Assembly (NCBI GenBank): GCA_963922715.1
Contig: CAWUJT010000007.1
Location: 1 to 51,880 of the forward strand
DNA from: CAWUJT01 sp963922715
GTDB taxonomy: Bacteria; Pseudomonadota; Alphaproteobacteria; Rhodobacterales; Rhodobacteraceae
Reading direction: 5' to 3'
DNA length: 51,880 nt
Shown here: piece by piece, positions 9,250 to 18,597 of the stretch
Position numbering within the stretch: position 1 is the first letter of the stretch
Layout of the letters: every line of letters begins with the position of its first letter
Translations under genes and position numbers: made by a program
The notes under the pieces: generated by a model
The model's input: the letters and a program-made list of their open reading frames with translations, nothing else
What the model was told of the DNA's origin: nothing
The model's database searches: none

Positions 9250-9578
9250 TGGTTCGCATCACGGCTGCATTCTGGGTGTCTGCATACCGCAAGCGGCTCG
9301 ATCAGATTGGCATTCCCTGTTTCGTTGTGCGACGGGGCGATGAAACCGCAGGGGCCATTTTCATCAAAGTGTGTCGCATGGATGGGACCGCCACCGTTTT
9401 TCAAAAGAGCTTTGATGCACTCACAGGTCAACAGATTTGGACCGTTCTGGTCGACGACATTGAAACCGTCTGTGATGCCGCCTTAGACCGTCAAAAAAGG
9501 TTTGATCCCGATCTTTGGATTCTGGAGATAGAAGACAAGCAAGGCCGCCACCTTCTTGAGACGCTAGAAATATCCTAA
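9249..9578 (+). CDS. DUF1491 family protein
   Basis: Small 109-residue protein of a family that commonly sits between era and recO in Rhodobacterales; function unknown. The N-terminus VRITAAFWVSAYRKRL and the segment GAIFIKVCRMDGTATVF match what I know of DUF1491, and no membrane segment or signal peptide is seen. It shares one base with the era stop codon, so it is part of the same operon. I cannot propose an activity; the conserved context suggests only a link to RNA or DNA housekeeping. Confidence 0.75.
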   Translation: MVRITAAFWVSAYRKRLDQIGIPCFVVRRGDETAGAIFIKVCRMDGTATVFQKSFDALTGQQIWTVLVDDIETVCDAALDRQKRFDPDLWILEIEDKQGRHLLETLEIS

Positions 9579-9674
9579 TGTCGATGCAATTTACATCACA
9601 GGATAACTCTTCAAGTATGTTTATGATTAGGGCGGACCCTTGCCTGATTTACGGACAGTTCGCATAAACAGCCC

Positions 9675-10406
9675 ATGGAATGGCGGGACACCGGATTGAT
9701 ATTAAGCGCACGCCCACATGGCGAAACGGCGCGTATTCTTGATGTTTTGACCACTGAACACGGGCGGCATTTGGGCGTTGTGCGCGGTGGTGCCTCTCGC
9801 AAGCAAAGCCCTGTCTTGCAACCTGGCAATCAAATCTCTTTGACATGGCGCGCGCGTCTGCCTGAACATTTAGGCAGCTTTGTGGTTGAGCCACTTCAAA
9901 TTCGGTCAGCCCGCCTGATGTCTGACCCCCTCCGGCTGAGCGCCTTGGCCAGTTTATGTGCCACATGCAGCTTTGTGCTACCAGAACGAGAAACCATAGG
10001 TGATTTTCAAGCCGAGACAACAGAACTTGCCGATCGGTTGGTCACGGGCGATGGCTGGCTGTCCACCTATCTGATCTGGGAACTGGAACTTTTGCGTGTT
10101 GTGGGCTTTGGGCTTGATCTCAGCCGATGTGTGGTCAGTGGCGCAAAAGAAGAACTGCGTTATGTATCACCAAAATCGGGACGTGCTGTCAGTGCAACTG
10201 CGGCAGGGGACTGGGCCAGCCGTTTATTACCACTCCCGCAATGCTTATTGGGAGGCGCGGCTGACCTGCAAGGTGCCATACAGGCGCTTGATCTGACGGG
10301 CTACTTCTTGACAAAAAAGGTGGCCCCACACCTGGGCGGGCAGAAATTTCCATCCGCGCGAAAGCGTTTTATGGATCAGTTGGCACGTTCTGTTCAACAC
10401 GGTTGA
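9675..10406 (+). CDS. recO: DNA repair protein RecO
   Basis: Helps RecR load RecA onto SSB-covered single-stranded DNA in the RecFOR pathway. The 243-residue protein starts MEWRDTGLILSARPHGETARI, the typical alphaproteobacterial RecO N-terminal OB-fold, with VRGGASRK following. The helical C-terminal half ends in a basic segment. It starts 96 bases after DUF1491 without a strong Shine-Dalgarno, and may have its own promoter. Its 3' end overlaps the convergent META-domain gene by 38 bases. Confidence 0.93.
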   Translation: MEWRDTGLILSARPHGETARILDVLTTEHGRHLGVVRGGASRKQSPVLQPGNQISLTWRARLPEHLGSFVVEPLQIRSARLMSDPLRLSALASLCATCSFVLPERETIGDFQAETTELADRLVTGDGWLSTYLIWELELLRVVGFGLDLSRCVVSGAKEELRYVSPKSGRAVSATAAGDWASRLLPLPQCLLGGAADLQGAIQALDLTGYFLTKKVAPHLGGQKFPSARKRFMDQLARSVQHG

Positions 10407-10776
10407 ACACCAGAATTGGGCCGTCATCGTTGGATAATATCAAAACATTGCCAAGCGCTTCCATCAAGGTGGCTTGGTGTAAAGCCTGGAAATAATCGCG
10501 TTCAAAGGACAGCTCTGAACACGCACGGCGGCTTGCGATCATGAGCTCAATTTCAATCCAGGGATAGGGAAGGTTTTGTTGTGCGCTAAAGGTGTTGCAC
10601 GGGCCGCGCCCAGACACGCGCGCCGCTGCAAACGTCAGTGTCGCCTCACTGGACACGTTGTTTCCATTTAACGTGTTAAGCTGCCAAATTGTCCCGGGCG
10701 GGATCAGCATCTCTAGGGTTTTATCCTGCTGACACGACATCAAAAGGACGCTGGCACAAATTATCAAAACGCGCAT
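10369..10776 (-). CDS. META-domain lipoprotein
   Basis: Probable outer-membrane-anchored lipoprotein with a META domain, the fold of E. coli HslJ; role unknown, in HslJ linked to novobiocin tolerance. The start at 10776 gives an N-terminal MRVLIICASVLLMSC, a lipobox with Cys at residue 15, and a mature part of about 120 residues. META features visible are IWQLNTLNG, VSGRGPCNTF, the RRAC segment and a closing beta strand GPILVFNRV. The frame is open 27 codons further upstream, but that would bury the signal peptide. It is convergent with recO and their last 38 bases overlap. Confidence 0.75.
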   Translation of the reverse strand: MRVLIICASVLLMSCQQDKTLEMLIPPGTIWQLNTLNGNNVSSEATLTFAAARVSGRGPCNTFSAQQNLPYPWIEIELMIASRRACSELSFERDYFQALHQATLMEALGNVLILSNDDGPILVFNRVEQNVPTDP

Positions 10777-10872
10777 GAAACACATCTGGCGTGCCGCGGG
10801 CGATTTGTCTATAAACAAAGTGTTTAATCTGGCACGAATGACTCGATCTGAAAGCAATTAAAGGGGCGCAAG

Positions 10873-12846
10873 ATGAAATGGATCTATAGAATTCTTGGGG
10901 TCTTTTTTGTTCTGATCTTACTCATTGTTGGGGCGCTGTTTCTTATTCCAACAGATCGGATTGCGCAGATTGCGACAGATCAGTTTGAAGCCCAAACCGG
11001 GCGCGCGCTCACCATTGGATCTGACATTCGTCCAACCGTTTGGCCAAAAATCGGTATTCAAATCGAAGATATCACAATTGCCAATGCCCCCTGGTCAGAT
11101 CAAGGCCCGATGGTGAGCGCAGAGAGTGTTGCCGTCGGGGTTGGCCTTTCAGCATTGCTCGGCGGGAAGATTGAGGTCGATCGTTTCGAGCTTGTGCGCC
11201 CGCGCATATTACTGGAAACGTCTGCGGATGGAGAGCAGAACTGGGATATATATCCAACAGCTTCTGACACTCTAATCAGTTCAGAGAATACCCAGGACAC
11301 GGCCAATGCGGTACCGGAATTCAGTATCGCGTTTGGGCAAATAACAGATGGCTCCATAACATTTATGGATCATGCTTCAGGACGTGTCGAACGGCTTGAG
11401 GACCTCAATGTGGTTCTACGGATGCCGGATATCTCCCAAAGTGTGATTATGGATGCTACTGGTCTTTACAATGCTGCTTTTGTAGACTTCGACGCAACCC
11501 TGGACACAGCGTTAGATTTTATCGGTGGTCAGACTTCCGGTCTTGACATAGCAGCCGTGATCGGAGGGACGTCACTGAGTTTGAGCGGCTCTATATCGAA
11601 TGCCCCTTTTCGGTTTGATGGGCAAATCAACATCAGCAGCAGCGAACGCGCGCAACTTTTTAATGCACTTGGACAAAGCGTCCCCGAACTTCCCCAAGGA
11701 TTTGGCAAAGATATTATTTCACTCCGAAGTGACGTGCTTTTTGCAGACCAAGATCAATCTCTGCAATTACGGAATATAATTCTAAAACTCGATGACAATC
11801 AGTTGACCGGGGACATTGGCATCTTACAGGATGAGCGTCCTAAAATCACAGCCAACCTCCAAACCGATGCGCTTGATTTAAGTGCGCTTGGTGGGCGCGG
11901 AGAAGCGCGCCGAAGTGATGCAGGCTCAAATGGATGGAGCACGGACACAATAGATGTAAGTGCCCTTGGTTTGCTTGATGCAGACCTTAAGTTCAGTTCT
12001 GGTCCGATCAATCTTGGGGATGTCAACCTAGACACTGTAAATCTGACCGTTGCTCTTGATACAGGGCGCTTGGTCGCTAATTTCAATCCCGTTTCGCTCT
12101 ATGGGGGGGCCATATCTGGCGATGTTGTTGTCAACTCCAGAAACGGGCTGTCGACGCGGGCGAATATCGCGTTGAGCAATTTACAACTTGAACCCTTCTT
12201 AACAGCAGTTGCCGATGTTGATCGCCTTGTGGGACAAGCCGATGCAACAGTCAATGTTCTGGCTGTTGGAAATTCAATGGATGCACTCATGCGTAGCCTG
12301 GAGGGTGACGGAAATCTATCGATCGGTCAGGGTGAACTGCTTGGCTTGGATATTCAAGGCATGATCCTTTCGCTCGATATGAACTATCGCGGTGAAGGGA
12401 CAAAGACCATTTTCAATGGAATCACAGCAAGTTACACTCTTTCTAATGGTGTTATGCGCAACAATGACCTGATGTTAGATGCCCCCCTTCTAACCGCCAC
12501 AGGGTCCGGGCAAGTCAATATCGGAGAGCAAAACACCAATTATAGGCTTGTACCAACGGCTTTCCCCAGTGAAGGGGGCAGTGGGATCACCCTTCCGATT
12601 GTGATCAGCGGTCCCTGGGATAACCTGAAGTATCAGCCAGAACTATCAGCCCTGATTGGTCAAGACCTCAGCAGTTTAGAAGATGCCGCACGGCAAAATG
12701 TCCGCGAACAATTGGGGGATGCTTTAGGAACAAACACACCTGTGACGCCCGAGACGATCCGGGACACACTTGAAGATGCCGTAACCGACACCGTCAGAGA
12801 CACCATTCAAGAACGTTTGGGCGGTGGGCTGTTTGGCAGAGATTGA
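10873..12846 (+). CDS. asmA: AsmA family protein
   Basis: Envelope protein of the AsmA/TamB-like group, which spans the periplasm and is implicated in lipid transport or outer-membrane assembly. The 657-residue protein has a single N-terminal membrane segment (about residues 4-25), then the AsmA N-terminal domain (TGRALTIGSDIRPTVWPKIGI, with FELVRPRILLE further on) and long repetitive beta-rich stretches. The C-terminal AsmA_2 part includes VVNSRNGLSTRANIALSNL, GDGNLSIGQGELLGLDI and a final segment GPWDNLKYQPEL. AGGGGCG precedes the ATG. It stands alone, divergent from the META lipoprotein. Confidence 0.88.
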   Translation: MKWIYRILGVFFVLILLIVGALFLIPTDRIAQIATDQFEAQTGRALTIGSDIRPTVWPKIGIQIEDITIANAPWSDQGPMVSAESVAVGVGLSALLGGKIEVDRFELVRPRILLETSADGEQNWDIYPTASDTLISSENTQDTANAVPEFSIAFGQITDGSITFMDHASGRVERLEDLNVVLRMPDISQSVIMDATGLYNAAFVDFDATLDTALDFIGGQTSGLDIAAVIGGTSLSLSGSISNAPFRFDGQINISSSERAQLFNALGQSVPELPQGFGKDIISLRSDVLFADQDQSLQLRNIILKLDDNQLTGDIGILQDERPKITANLQTDALDLSALGGRGEARRSDAGSNGWSTDTIDVSALGLLDADLKFSSGPINLGDVNLDTVNLTVALDTGRLVANFNPVSLYGGAISGDVVVNSRNGLSTRANIALSNLQLEPFLTAVADVDRLVGQADATVNVLAVGNSMDALMRSLEGDGNLSIGQGELLGLDIQGMILSLDMNYRGEGTKTIFNGITASYTLSNGVMRNNDLMLDAPLLTATGSGQVNIGEQNTNYRLVPTAFPSEGGSGITLPIVISGPWDNLKYQPELSALIGQDLSSLEDAARQNVREQLGDALGTNTPVTPETIRDTLEDAVTDTVRDTIQERLGGGLFGRD

Positions 12847-12857
12847 TACCGTTTGAT

Positions 12858-13454
12858 CTATATGATCTGCGCAAGATGATCGTCCAGGTCATTCAATCGA
12901 TCTTGGCCCCAGAAAAGCTCCTCCCCCACAACATAGAAGGGGGCCCCAAATACCCCAACTTTCACGGCCTCTTCCAAATTCGCCGCGTATTGTTCAGCCC
13001 CCTTCAACAAACCGCTTTCCGCCAAAGACGGATCAAAGCCATGGTGTGAGAGAACATCACGGATGACGTTGTCTTGTGCAATATCACGCTCTTCCGCCCA
13101 ACAGGCTTTGGTGAACCCATGAACAAGGCCACCGATGTCGCCCCCGCCTGCCTCTTGCGCCGCAATGACAGCATAGGACGAAGGCGCAGGGTTGGTTGGA
13201 AAATGTGCCGGACTAAAGTTCATCGCAAGCCCAGCTTTCACCGCTTGTCTGCGCATTTCTTGCAGACGATAGGCAAGACGACTGGGATGGCGATCTTTTG
13301 GCAAAACGCCCCCTGTCCGTCCAAATAGAGCCACGATGTCCAAAGGCTTATAAGTGATGCCCACCCCGTGTTTGTTGGCAACCTCTTCAAGCCTAAGGCC
13401 TGCAAGATATGTGAACGGAGAGATTGTGGCGAAGTAGTAGTCTATATGTTGCAT
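12858..13454 (-). CDS. 2-hydroxychromene-2-carboxylate isomerase-like (DsbA fold)
   Basis: Thioredoxin-fold protein of the HCCA isomerase/kappa-GST group, which in characterised members isomerises an intermediate of naphthalene breakdown with glutathione as cofactor. The start at 13454 (198 residues) has GGAAGG upstream; the frame is open further, but the extension does not fit. The N-terminal FATISPFTYLAGLRLEEV carries the conserved serine. The C-terminal GVFGAPFYVV and FWGQDRLNDLDDHL are typical of the family. No aromatic-catabolism genes are near, so the true substrate is unknown; Rhodobacterales often have such a stand-alone gene. It is divergent from prs. Confidence 0.85.
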   Translation of the reverse strand: MQHIDYYFATISPFTYLAGLRLEEVANKHGVGITYKPLDIVALFGRTGGVLPKDRHPSRLAYRLQEMRRQAVKAGLAMNFSPAHFPTNPAPSSYAVIAAQEAGGGDIGGLVHGFTKACWAEERDIAQDNVIRDVLSHHGFDPSLAESGLLKGAEQYAANLEEAVKVGVFGAPFYVVGEELFWGQDRLNDLDDHLAQII

Positions 13455-13552
13455 ATCGGCCTTCCATTGATTGTTGGCCTTCAGGTAAGCTCGTGTTAAT
13501 AAAATGGCAACGTTATTCAGGCGTTTGAGTCGTCTTGTAAAGAAAGTTTGGT

Positions 13553-14581
13553 ATGCCAAATACGAATCCCAAACTCATCTCTGGAAATGGAAACAAAGAA
13601 TTAGCGCAGCAGATATCGCGGCGTATGTCCATGCACCGCGGGGTGAAAATGCAACTTGTTGACGCGCGGGTGGAGCGCTTCAATGACGGAGAAGTTTTTG
13701 TTGAAGTCTTCGAAAATGTGCGCGGTGAAGACATGTTCATTATCCAACCCACGTCGAAGCCCGCCAATGATCATTTGATGGAACTCTTGATTATGGCGGA
13801 TGCGCTCAAACGCTCCTCCGCAAAACGTATCACGGCTGTACTTCCCTATTTCGGGTATGCCCGGCAAGACCGTCGCACCAAAGCGCGCACCCCAATTTCT
13901 GCAAAGCTGGTTGCAAATATGATTACGCAAGCAGGGATAGAACGGGTTTTAACGATGGATTTGCATGTCGCACAGATCCAGGGCTTTTTCGATATCCCTG
14001 TCGACAACCTTTATGCGTCGCCTATCTTCGCGCTCGATCTGTCACATCATTTTGGGGAGGTCATCGACAATGTCATGGTTGTCAGTCCTGATGTCGGCGG
14101 TGTGAGCCGCGCGCGCGAATTGGCACAACGGATCAAAGCCCCGCTGGCCATTGTCGACAAAAGACGTGAGAACGCCGGTGAAGTCTCTGAGATGACTATA
14201 ATTGGTGATGTATCGGGAAAAATTTGTATCATTGTCGATGATATCTGCGACACAGCCGGTACATTGTGCAAAGCCGCCGATGTGTTGTCCGAGGCAGGCG
14301 CTGTAGAAGTGCACAGTTATATCACCCATGGCGTTCTGTCTGCGCAAGCCGTCGATAGAATTACAAATTCCCGCATGAAAACGCTGGTTATATCAGATTC
14401 GATTGGACAACCGCAAACCGTTATTGACTGTCCCAAAATTCGCATCGTTCCAACCGCACCGATGTTCACCCAAGCAATTTTGAATATTTGGTCGGGAACC
14501 TCGATCAGTTCGCTCTTTGATACCACCACGCTTGAACCCATTTATGAGCCTTTGTATCCAAAGGGTATGCGTATCCTTTAG
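13553..14581 (+). CDS. prs: Ribose-phosphate pyrophosphokinase
   Basis: Makes PRPP from ribose 5-phosphate and ATP, feeding nucleotide, histidine and tryptophan synthesis. The 342-residue protein has FNDGEVFVEVFENVRGED, YFGYARQDRR, DLHVAQIQGFF and the PRPP-binding loop IIVDDICDTAGTL. Length is at the upper end of the family, as in other Rhodobacterales. No strong Shine-Dalgarno is visible before the ATG. The gene stands alone, divergent from the isomerase-like gene. A weak AT-rich inverted repeat (TTGGAAT/ATTCCAA, 14612-14639) lies between its stop and the convergent trkH. Confidence 0.96.
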   Translation: MPNTNPKLISGNGNKELAQQISRRMSMHRGVKMQLVDARVERFNDGEVFVEVFENVRGEDMFIIQPTSKPANDHLMELLIMADALKRSSAKRITAVLPYFGYARQDRRTKARTPISAKLVANMITQAGIERVLTMDLHVAQIQGFFDIPVDNLYASPIFALDLSHHFGEVIDNVMVVSPDVGGVSRARELAQRIKAPLAIVDKRRENAGEVSEMTIIGDVSGKICIIVDDICDTAGTLCKAADVLSEAGAVEVHSYITHGVLSAQAVDRITNSRMKTLVISDSIGQPQTVIDCPKIRIVPTAPMFTQAILNIWSGTSISSLFDTTTLEPIYEPLYPKGMRIL

Positions 14582-14626
14582 CCAACTATTCAAATATTGT
14601 ATAAAAAATTATTGGAATGTGATCTT

Positions 14627-16075
14627 TCATAAATTCCAAAAGCGGCGCGTAAAAAGAACAAAAACGGCCAAAAGTTCAAGCCGTCCGATCAACATAGCAA
14701 ATGCTAGGACCCATTTGGCAAGATCATTAAGACCTGAGAAATTTCCAGTTGGGCCAATTTCAGGGCCCAGCCCGGGTCCAACGTTTGCGATTGCTGTTGC
14801 CGCACCTGAAACCGACGTGATGAAATCAAGACCGGCAAATCCAAGAAGAACAGCAACAAATCCGATAGACAGAAAAAAAACCATGAAAAAGGCCATAACC
14901 GATCTTAACACCTCTGGGGCAACTGGGCGGCCACTATAGCGAATTGGAAATATCCCGCGCGGCGAATGAACCCGGCGCATTGAAGCCAAGACAGAAGCCC
15001 AAAGAATTTGGTATCTAAAAATTTTGACGGAACAGGCTGTAGACCCTGCACAACCACCAATAAGGCCGGCGAAGAAAAGGATCATGATGGCGCCAGAGTT
15101 CCATGTCATGTAATCGTGGTTCACATACCCTGTCCCCGTTAAGATTGAGACTGTATTGAACAACGCTGTGCGCACAATGCCTTCATCAAATTGTTCCGTG
15201 TGAAGGACATCAATCACAACCATCAAAGCAACGAGTATGATCACCAAGACAACAAAGGCGCGTACTTGCGTGTCGTGCAAAATTGGAGCAGCTGTTCCGC
15301 CCAAAATTTGGACATATCGCACAAACGGGAGTGCGCCAAGTATCATAAAACATACCGCAACATATTGCGCACTTACGCCATAGGCCGCAAATGACGCATC
15401 AGAATTTGCAAAGCCGCCTGTTGCAACGGTTGTCATGGCATGCACAAAAGCATCAAGCGGCTGCATGTCTGCCATCAGATAGGCCAAACTGCATAGGAAT
15501 GTTATGAAGAAATAAACACCCGCGATGGAGACGGCAATCTGCCGTGCCCGTGGCAGAATTTTGCCCATGGTATCGAATCCTTCAGAGCGGAAAATCTGCA
15601 TCCCGCCAATCCGCAATTCCGGCAAAAACACCATCGCCACAACGATGATACCAATGCCACCAAACCACTGCAAAAGCCCCCGCCAAAGCAACAGGCCCTC
15701 TGGCATCGTGTCCAGGTCTGTCATCACAGTAGACCCGGTTGTCGTCAGTCCTGACATCGCCTCAAAAAACCCATCCGTGTAACTGGCTTGGATCTCCCCA
15801 AGCGTAAAGGGCAAGGCTGCAAAGATCGGCAGGATCAGCCACACACCAGTTGTGAGCAGAAAACTCTGTTGCAAGGAAAGCCGGCTTCGATCTGCGTTTG
15901 CGGTGGAGAGTGTCATGCCCGCACCGATTAAAAAGGTGATCAAAGCGGCCTGGGCAAACCCCAGCCAATTGTCATTGCCAGAGATGAAATCCAACACCAG
16001 CGGCCCGGTCATAACCACGCCAAAGGCAGAAAGAAGAAGGCCCGTCACATAGGCCACCGGCCGTATATCCATCAT
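14627..16075 (-). CDS. trkH: TrkH family potassium uptake protein
   Basis: Membrane subunit for K+ uptake, working with the cytosolic TrkA. The 482-residue protein has about ten hydrophobic segments and the four pore loops with filter-type sequences: TTTGSTV, TVATGGFAN, TGTGYV and AGSTACSVK. The N-terminus is MMDIRPVAYVTGLLLSAFG. No trkA is seen in the window. It is the last gene of the minus-strand block after chrA (31-base gap) and converges on prs. Confidence 0.93.
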   Translation of the reverse strand: MMDIRPVAYVTGLLLSAFGVVMTGPLVLDFISGNDNWLGFAQAALITFLIGAGMTLSTANADRSRLSLQQSFLLTTGVWLILPIFAALPFTLGEIQASYTDGFFEAMSGLTTTGSTVMTDLDTMPEGLLLWRGLLQWFGGIGIIVVAMVFLPELRIGGMQIFRSEGFDTMGKILPRARQIAVSIAGVYFFITFLCSLAYLMADMQPLDAFVHAMTTVATGGFANSDASFAAYGVSAQYVAVCFMILGALPFVRYVQILGGTAAPILHDTQVRAFVVLVIILVALMVVIDVLHTEQFDEGIVRTALFNTVSILTGTGYVNHDYMTWNSGAIMILFFAGLIGGCAGSTACSVKIFRYQILWASVLASMRRVHSPRGIFPIRYSGRPVAPEVLRSVMAFFMVFFLSIGFVAVLLGFAGLDFITSVSGAATAIANVGPGLGPEIGPTGNFSGLNDLAKWVLAFAMLIGRLELLAVFVLFTRRFWNL

Positions 16076-16106
16076 ATCTCAAGCATCACGGGCCATATTC
16101 TGGCTG

Positions 16107-17372
16107 TCAAGTGAGCAGATCAAGACCGAGCCCCGCAACCGCCGTAAGAAACAAGGTCAGAAACAAATTGCGTTTGAGAACGCACATCAGCCCCCAAGCG
16201 AAAAGCAACAGAAGAAGGGCGGGGATGCTCAGACTAGCCAAGTTGGGCAGCGTCAAGGATACGATTTGCGTTTCCCAATGTGATGTTTGTTCAAAAAGAA
16301 CATGAATGGCAAACCAAACCGATAAACTTCCAATGACACCCACAACAGCAGCGGTGATGCCGCGCAGGGCACCTTGCAATCGTGGTGCCTGAGAGATGCG
16401 CTCGATATAAGGGGCACCGGCAAAAATCCATAAAAAGCACGGCAAAAATGTCGCCCAAAGGGTTACGCCTGCAGCGGCCAATGCCAGGGGCAGACCGCCA
16501 GCACCATCACCGGCTAGCGCGCCGACAAAGAGGGTCACAAGGATCAAAGGGCCGGGTGTTGTCTCAGCCAGACCGAGCCCGTCAATCATCTGCTCTGCGC
16601 TCAGCCAGCCATGCGTTTCGATCGCAACCTCGGCCATGTAGGCTAAAACGGCGTAGGCACCGCCAAATGTGACAACAGCAAGCCAGCTGAAAAACGTCCC
16701 CAATTGCCACAGCAACCCACTTCCATCGGCATAGCCGATCAAAAGCAACGGTCCCCACCACAATGCGCCCCACACAAGAACAACGCGCGCCGTGCGATGC
16801 CACGAGATTGGCGTTCTCGGAGTAGTTGTCGCAGCATCACCGCTTAACGCCCATGCCCCAAGCGCTGCAGCCGCGCCCAGAACAACCGGAAACGGCGCAA
16901 GGTTTAGGAAAAGCGCTATAAAGGCCCCAAAAGCGATGATTTTCGGTATATACCCGTCCAGGGCCCGCATACTTAACCGCCAAACGGCAAGGGCGACAAT
17001 GACCAGGACAGTGGCCTTGATGCCTAAAAACGCGGCCTGCACCTCTGGATATGTTCCAAACTGCAAATAGGCCAGCGTCAGAGCCCACACAACCAACGCA
17101 CCGGGAAGAACAAACAGCGTGCCTGCTAGAAGTCCACCCGTGATCCCTCGAAGCTGCCAGCCGGCATAGGTGGCCAGCTGCATCGCCTCGGGTCCGGGTA
17201 GAAGGGTGCAAAACCCCAAAGCCCTCAGAAAAGCCTCTTGGCTCAGCCAAGGGCGTTCAACGGTAAGCTTTTGCTCCATCAGCCCGATCTGTGCGGCAGG
17301 CCCGCCGAATGACAACAGGCCAATCTCTCCAAAAACCCGAACCATGTCGGACCAGGCGGGCTTGGGCATCAT
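16107..17372 (-). CDS. chrA: Chromate efflux transporter
   Basis: CHR-family membrane protein; characterised members export chromate and confer resistance. The 421 residues are the long, two-domain form. Each half has the family motifs: FGEIGLLSFGGPAAQIGLM and LPGPEAMQLATYAG in the first, FSWLAVVTFGGAYAVLAYM and ETTPGPLI in the second. About ten to twelve hydrophobic segments are visible. It starts 20 bases after the folE2 stop, so the two may be co-transcribed. A second in-frame ATG one codon in is an alternative start. Substrate assignment is by family only. Confidence 0.9.
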   Translation of the reverse strand: MMPKPAWSDMVRVFGEIGLLSFGGPAAQIGLMEQKLTVERPWLSQEAFLRALGFCTLLPGPEAMQLATYAGWQLRGITGGLLAGTLFVLPGALVVWALTLAYLQFGTYPEVQAAFLGIKATVLVIVALAVWRLSMRALDGYIPKIIAFGAFIALFLNLAPFPVVLGAAAALGAWALSGDAATTTPRTPISWHRTARVVLVWGALWWGPLLLIGYADGSGLLWQLGTFFSWLAVVTFGGAYAVLAYMAEVAIETHGWLSAEQMIDGLGLAETTPGPLILVTLFVGALAGDGAGGLPLALAAAGVTLWATFLPCFLWIFAGAPYIERISQAPRLQGALRGITAAVVGVIGSLSVWFAIHVLFEQTSHWETQIVSLTLPNLASLSIPALLLLLFAWGLMCVLKRNLFLTLFLTAVAGLGLDLLT

Positions 17373-17392
17373 CTTTTTAGGCCCAGTCCTGC

Positions 17393-18490
17393 TTAACCAA
17401 CATGAAACAATGTTTGGAACAGACGTGGATCGAGTGACGTCTGATCAAAAGTTGGCCCCTCTGTTAAGATCGACACGGCATCGTGGCTGTGCAGACTTTC
17501 TTGATGACTGGCAACCACACGGAAATCCCCCACAGACGGGCATTGTTTGAGAACTTCACAAAAGCTACGGGCGGCATCCTCGACAAAGATAGGGTTTGCG
17601 GCATTCAACTCGGCAAAGGCTTGTTCGTCTTCGCGTTTGACCATGACTTGCGTTTCTGTCGGCACAGCTTTGCGCGCCAGATCAATGAGTTCCTCAAACC
17701 ACAAGCAATCGCCTGGCAAAACCTCCACCGAGATACGCGCGACAGACCGTTGGGAATGCGGCGTGGCCAGTTGCCCGCGTTCGCGGCGGGCATGTTCAGA
17801 CAGCTCCAAAGAGCAGGGACAGGTTGAAGAATAGACATAGTCGAAGTGCAATATTCTTTGCCGGACACCGCCTTTGTCCACAACTTCTAAGGCAAAGTCG
17901 TAATACTGAAATCCCACAAGGCCAGATCGCAGGCTTTCCACCTCCAACGGGAATGAAAATCGCATCAGAATACGCGCGTCGAAACTCTGCAAATCGCGCT
18001 TATAATCGTCTAAAGCTGCTTCGATCACTTCAAAGGAAAAGGTCTCAGAGGCTCTTTTATAAAATGTCCGCATGATACGGGACATGTTGATGCCCTTCTT
18101 GTTGGCCTCCAAGCTGACGGTCCCTGTGACGGAGGTTTCGAGCATCAGCTCCCCGCCATCGCGTTTGTGAAAGCGGATTGGCAGCCGGAAGTTTGAAATG
18201 CCCACATGCTGGATTTGTTGTTTTTCACCCCGGATCAGGGCACTTGGCCCATTCTGTAGATCAGGCAGCATGGATTTGTAGGCCGCATCTGCCTTGAAGT
18301 CAGCTGGGTAATTCCGTGATAAATCGGGATATCGCATCGCAGTGTCAGACAAAAGCAGTGCCACATGTGGATCGAGCGCTGTGGCTGTACCACGCGACAC
18401 GTCTTTGAGCCAGCGTTGCAGTTTTTGCAAAGCCTGGGTTACCTCCTCCTGATTGGGGTGGCGGTCAATTTCCGGTACTTGGATGTTCAT
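17393..18490 (-). CDS. folE2: GTP cyclohydrolase FolE2 (type IB)
   Basis: Converts GTP to 7,8-dihydroneopterin triphosphate, first step of folate (and queuosine) synthesis; the IB type can use metals other than zinc. The 365-residue protein starts MNIQVPEIDRHPNQEEV; it has YSSTCPCSLELSEHARRERG with the metal-ligand cysteine, and a conserved C-terminal part with DAVSI. GGAGGGATGAG precedes the ATG. It lies 107 bases downstream of metZ. In several bacteria folE2 is under Zur control, but I see no clear Zur operator here. Confidence 0.94.
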   Translation of the reverse strand: MNIQVPEIDRHPNQEEVTQALQKLQRWLKDVSRGTATALDPHVALLLSDTAMRYPDLSRNYPADFKADAAYKSMLPDLQNGPSALIRGEKQQIQHVGISNFRLPIRFHKRDGGELMLETSVTGTVSLEANKKGINMSRIMRTFYKRASETFSFEVIEAALDDYKRDLQSFDARILMRFSFPLEVESLRSGLVGFQYYDFALEVVDKGGVRQRILHFDYVYSSTCPCSLELSEHARRERGQLATPHSQRSVARISVEVLPGDCLWFEELIDLARKAVPTETQVMVKREDEQAFAELNAANPIFVEDAARSFCEVLKQCPSVGDFRVVASHQESLHSHDAVSILTEGPTFDQTSLDPRLFQTLFHVG

Positions 18491-18597
18491 CTCATCCCTC
18501 CTTGCGGTTCACGCGAATTTAGATATGGGGCGTTCTGTCGCATCTGCCAGGGCCAGATCTTATTTATGTGTAAAAATAGTTTTTAACCTAAAGTAAA

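Noticed and set aside
14612..14639. TTGGAAT/ATTCCAA hairpin between prs and trkH
   Set aside because: Weak AT-rich stem with a 14-base loop and no clear T run; not called as a terminator.
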